The position numbers were made by a program, and so were the translations under genes. Shown in pieces: positions 32,416 through 34,804 of a stretch of DNA of 34,804 nucleotides. Source of the stretch: Bacillota bacterium (GTDB lineage Bacteria > Bacillota > Clostridia > Peptostreptococcales > Anaerovoracaceae); contig JANYJS010000048.1 in NCBI GenBank assembly GCA_025361765.1, positions 1-34,804 on the forward strand, in the 5' to 3' direction. Each line of letters opens with the position of its first letter. The first letter of the stretch is position 1. The notes under the pieces are model-generated. The model did no database searches, had not been told where the DNA came from, and saw nothing but the letters and a program-made list of their open reading frames with translations.

Positions 32416-34302
32416 TTAACCTGAGCTTGAAAACTGTTGAGTTAGCATAGCGCTTTGAGAGTTCATTTTTGAAATGGCTGATTCCATTGCTGAAAATTGG
32501 GACCAATACCTTGTTTCTTCGCTGCTTAGTCTCGTGTTGAGCAGGGCTATCGCCTTCGCTGATAATGTCATAGCCTTGGTGATGTTGTTTTGCGTATCAG
32601 AGGAATGCAGGGGTATTCCGGCTATTTCGATTAAGGTTCCTCTGCTACCCTGAACACCTTTTGTTTCAATGGCACCTGTTACAATGGCATCCATCTTAGT
32701 AGCAATCCCGCCTGAAGCCGTAAAAAGATCTTTAATTTCTGCACCTTTGCTTGCAAGAGACTCTCTCAATATGGTTTCATCGATTTGAAGCTTGCCATTC
32801 TGCTGCCATCCTGCACTGGTGATACCGATATTATAAAGAGCGATACCGCCGGTTACGCCAGGTTCATAGAGCATGGATTTTAATTTTCCAGCAATATTAG
32901 TCAGAGTAGGATCTGATGCCAGAATGCCAGTCTTGGCCTTTTTTTCCCATTCCTTGACCTGATCTTCAGTCATCGCACTCTTCTGTTCATCAGACAAAGG
33001 CTGATAATCTCTTAAGGGTCTTTCTTTGGCAAGACTACTTATTTTATCTATCAAGGTGTTATAATCACTGACAAACTTTACAATTGGGGCAAATAAGGTT
33101 GAAGAGTTTTCAGTGACATTTATAGTGATAGGATCCGTAGATGTTGCGGCTGTTTTAAAAAGTTCAAAACTCGTGCCATCCATTAAAAAAGTATTGGAAT
33201 TTTTAGACACTTCTATACCGTTGACTGTTAACTCGGCATTCTTTCCTGCTGTGGCTTGATTTAAAAGGGCAGTAGTAAAGTTTCCTGTGGTTTCCAAAAT
33301 ATTGATATTATCTCCGCTGCCCAGTTCTTTAGCGGTCATGGTGAGCTTATCCGTTGTGGACGAATAGGAGAGTATTACGCCGGCGTTGCTGGTATTAATC
33401 GCAGTGATGACTTTATCTATTGAATCATCCTTAGAAAAATTGAAATCAACGGAATTTATTGAAAAATTGAAGTTCTCACCCAAGAGAGAGGAATTCAAAG
33501 ACAAGTCTTTTAAGGTACTAAGGGTACTGATTTTATTTGATTGACCAGCTATAAATCCCAGTTTCGTCAAGGTATCGGCATCCCCAGATAAACTTATTTT
33601 GCCTGAAATGGAATTTAGCGCCAAGTTATTGCCTGACAGGCCTGCGTTAATCAGACTGATCCCTGTGGAGCTTTTTCCAAAAGACTTATCTAGCAGTGTC
33701 TGAACTTCATCCATAAAAGAATCAGCCCAAGTTTCGTCTGCTCCCTTGCCAGATGTAACAGCGTCTGAAAAGATCTGATCAAAAGAGATGGCCCGGCTTT
33801 TTCCATCAAGGTTGACGCTGATGGATTTCCCTATAAGGCTCGTAGCTAATGCTTTGATGTCAGTTTCACTTTCTGTGAGTTTATCGCCAGAACCGATTAA
33901 AGCCTTAGAGATAGCGCTTCCACTGGAAAGCTTCTGCGCTGTAGCGAGCTGAGAAATTTTATCTAAGGTAATAGTGCCAGGCATAGCAGCACTGGATGCG
34001 GTGACTTTTACGGCATCTGAAGTGGTGCTGGCTCTGAATGCATTAAAAAAAGAAGCGCTCTTAAAATTTGTTGTAGATAGTGGATCAAAGTAACTTTTTT
34101 TAAAGGCGGTGAGAGATGCTGTCACATCTCTATAAGCATCCTGCTTCCACTGAAGCTTTTGGCTATTCTGTTGCTCTTTGAAAATTTTATTCTTGCTGGC
34201 GAGGGTAAGCTTTGCAACGAGATCATCAGTATTCATACCTGACACGAGACCACTAAAGCCTTTTGATGAGGATGCGGTAGAGGTAGTTGAAGTGACGGCC
34301 AT
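32416..34302 (-). CDS. fliD: flagellar filament cap protein FliD
   Basis: FliD caps the growing filament and folds incoming flagellin. The 628-aa protein starts at ATG 34302 with AAGGAGGTG 6 nt upstream; the longer frame to 34338 has no ribosome site. The FliD N-terminal domain (about 12-115) begins GFSGLVSGMNTDDLVAKLTL. The middle contains D2/D3-type serine- and alanine-rich repeats (about 120-365). The C-terminal FliD domain (about 370-610) includes INVTENSSTLFAPIVKFVSDY and ends with the coiled-coil text ALLNTRLSSEETRYWSQFS. It has no signal peptide, as usual for a type III export substrate. Confidence 0.94.
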   Translation of the reverse strand: MAVTSTTSTASSSKGFSGLVSGMNTDDLVAKLTLASKNKIFKEQQNSQKLQWKQDAYRDVTASLTAFKKSYFDPLSTTNFKSASFFNAFRASTTSDAVKVTASSAAMPGTITLDKISQLATAQKLSSGSAISKALIGSGDKLTESETDIKALATSLIGKSISVNLDGKSRAISFDQIFSDAVTSGKGADETWADSFMDEVQTLLDKSFGKSSTGISLINAGLSGNNLALNSISGKISLSGDADTLTKLGFIAGQSNKISTLSTLKDLSLNSSLLGENFNFSINSVDFNFSKDDSIDKVITAINTSNAGVILSYSSTTDKLTMTAKELGSGDNINILETTGNFTTALLNQATAGKNAELTVNGIEVSKNSNTFLMDGTSFELFKTAATSTDPITINVTENSSTLFAPIVKFVSDYNTLIDKISSLAKERPLRDYQPLSDEQKSAMTEDQVKEWEKKAKTGILASDPTLTNIAGKLKSMLYEPGVTGGIALYNIGITSAGWQQNGKLQIDETILRESLASKGAEIKDLFTASGGIATKMDAIVTGAIETKGVQGSRGTLIEIAGIPLHSSDTQNNITKAMTLSAKAIALLNTRLSSEETRYWSQFSAMESAISKMNSQSAMLTQQFSSSG

Positions 34303-34356
34303 AACGGACACCTCCTTTGCAATTGGTGGATTTGCCATGATTATTCCACACTTAAT

Positions 34357-34383
34357 ATATCGGCTTAATTGAGAAAAATATTA
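34357..34383 (-). promoter_or_regulatory. sigma-D promoter of fliD-fliS-fliT
   Basis: On the minus strand TAAT (34380-34383), a 15-nt spacer and GCCGATAT (34357-34364) match the flagellar sigma-D consensus in 3 of 4 and 8 of 8 positions. The site lies 55 nt upstream of the fliD start. Confidence 0.75.
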
Positions 34384-34398
34384 GTAATTTCTTCAATA

Positions 34399-34427
34399 GT
34401 CTGGCAAATATTTTACTTTTGCCAGAC
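34399..34427 (-). terminator. hairpin after cheR
   Basis: GTCTGGCAAA (34399-34408) and TTTGCCAGAC (34418-34427) form a perfect 10-bp stem with a 9-nt loop, 30 nt beyond the cheR stop. The T-run is poor, so it may be a weak terminator or a stabilising 3' hairpin. Confidence 0.55.
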
Positions 34428-34456
34428 AGCTTCTTTCAATTATTATAGACGTTTAT

Positions 34457-34804
34457 CTATTTCTGGTAAACGGAGGGCATTACATATTTAAACTTATGAT
34501 CACAGGAAGAGAGTGACTCGCTGTGGCTGATCAGGAAATATCCGCCAGGCATCAAGGCATCATAAAATTTGGCGATAATCTCATTTTTGGTGGGCATGTC
34601 AAAATAAATCATCACATTTCTGCAGTAGATGGTGTGAAAAGGCTTCTTAAAATTAAAAGGAGGAAGGAGATTGAAATTGCGGTAAGCCACTTGTTTTTTA
34701 ATTTTTTCGGAGACAACATACCGGTCATTATCCAGCTTGGTGAAATAAGTATTCAGCCAAGGCTTTGGTATCTCCTGGAGCTCTTCGCGAAGATAAACAC
34801 CCTC
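34457..34804 (-). CDS. cheR: chemotaxis protein methyltransferase CheR (3' part)
   Basis: CheR methylates chemoreceptor glutamates using SAM. The last 115 residues are in the window; the 5' end lies beyond the edge. Visible are YLREELQEIPKPWLNTYF and YVVSEKIKKQVAYRNFNLL, then PFHTIYCRNVMIYFD, the CheR hallmark CRNVxIYF, and the SAM-domain end GGYFLISHSESL. The product terminates MPSVYQK. It is transcribed toward fliD, separated by the hairpin and the sigma-D promoter. Confidence 0.94.
   Translation of the reverse strand, partial: EGVYLREELQEIPKPWLNTYFTKLDNDRYVVSEKIKKQVAYRNFNLLPPFNFKKPFHTIYCRNVMIYFDMPTKNEIIAKFYDALMPGGYFLISHSESLSSCDHKFKYVMPSVYQK

Noticed and set aside
1-34804. tRNA, rRNA or complete insertion sequence
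   Set aside because: I found no cloverleaf with a terminal CCA, no rRNA-like stretch and no transposase ORF anywhere in the window.

Overview
The window reads as chromosome of a low-to-moderate GC, anaerobic, flagellated Gram-positive of the Clostridia (Bacillota). This is inferred from AGGAGG-type ribosome sites, pyruvate formate-lyase with its activase, a Gram-positive-style SNF2/SWIM pair, SLH-domain debris, MotAB and sigma-D-type flagellar promoters, and clostridial-type toxin-antitoxin modules. The genus cannot be fixed from the sequence alone.

Layout. (1) 1-3520 is accessory: an unrecognised 589-aa coiled-coil protein, a possible 39-aa basic peptide, then a gene graveyard holding remnants of a BRO/DinD-like gene, an SLH-domain gene and a DUF4143-type ATPase. 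(2) 3521-15049 is dominated by nucleic-acid enzymes: SNF2 helicase plus SWIM protein, RecQ, SbcD and SbcC. They are interrupted by a damaged Rrf2 regulator and a doubly deleted DUF234-type ATPase. (3) 15120-17620 holds a broken S66 LD-carboxypeptidase, an EamA transporter, a shortened SOS-box-preceded toxin-like ORF, and an AbrB-type antitoxin whose RelE partner has been reduced to its first codons. (4) 17598-21946 on the minus strand has a small membrane protein and a TPR / HlyD-like / FtsX-like / ABC-ATPase operon resembling MacAB-type exporters. (5) 22102-25944 has a VOC protein, then recX-pflB-pflA; recX and pflB share an ATGA overlap. (6) 26089-26789 is a compact locus with the full layout of a type III toxin-antitoxin system: strong promoter, two perfect 52-nt repeats, a terminator hairpin, then a toxin-sized ORF. 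(7) 26992-34804 is a motility cluster: motA, motB, an HD-GYP phosphodiesterase and an unknown 213-aa protein on plus; fliT-like, fliS, fliD and a partial cheR on minus. A complete RelBE/ParE-type module sits between the two halves.

The most notable intact element is the type III TA-like locus. The most notable pattern is that at least six damaged genes keep recognisable 5' and 3' ends but have lost their middles, often with a frame change. This suggests repeated short intragenic deletion rather than simple point-mutation decay.

All family assignments come from reading motifs by eye; no database search was run.
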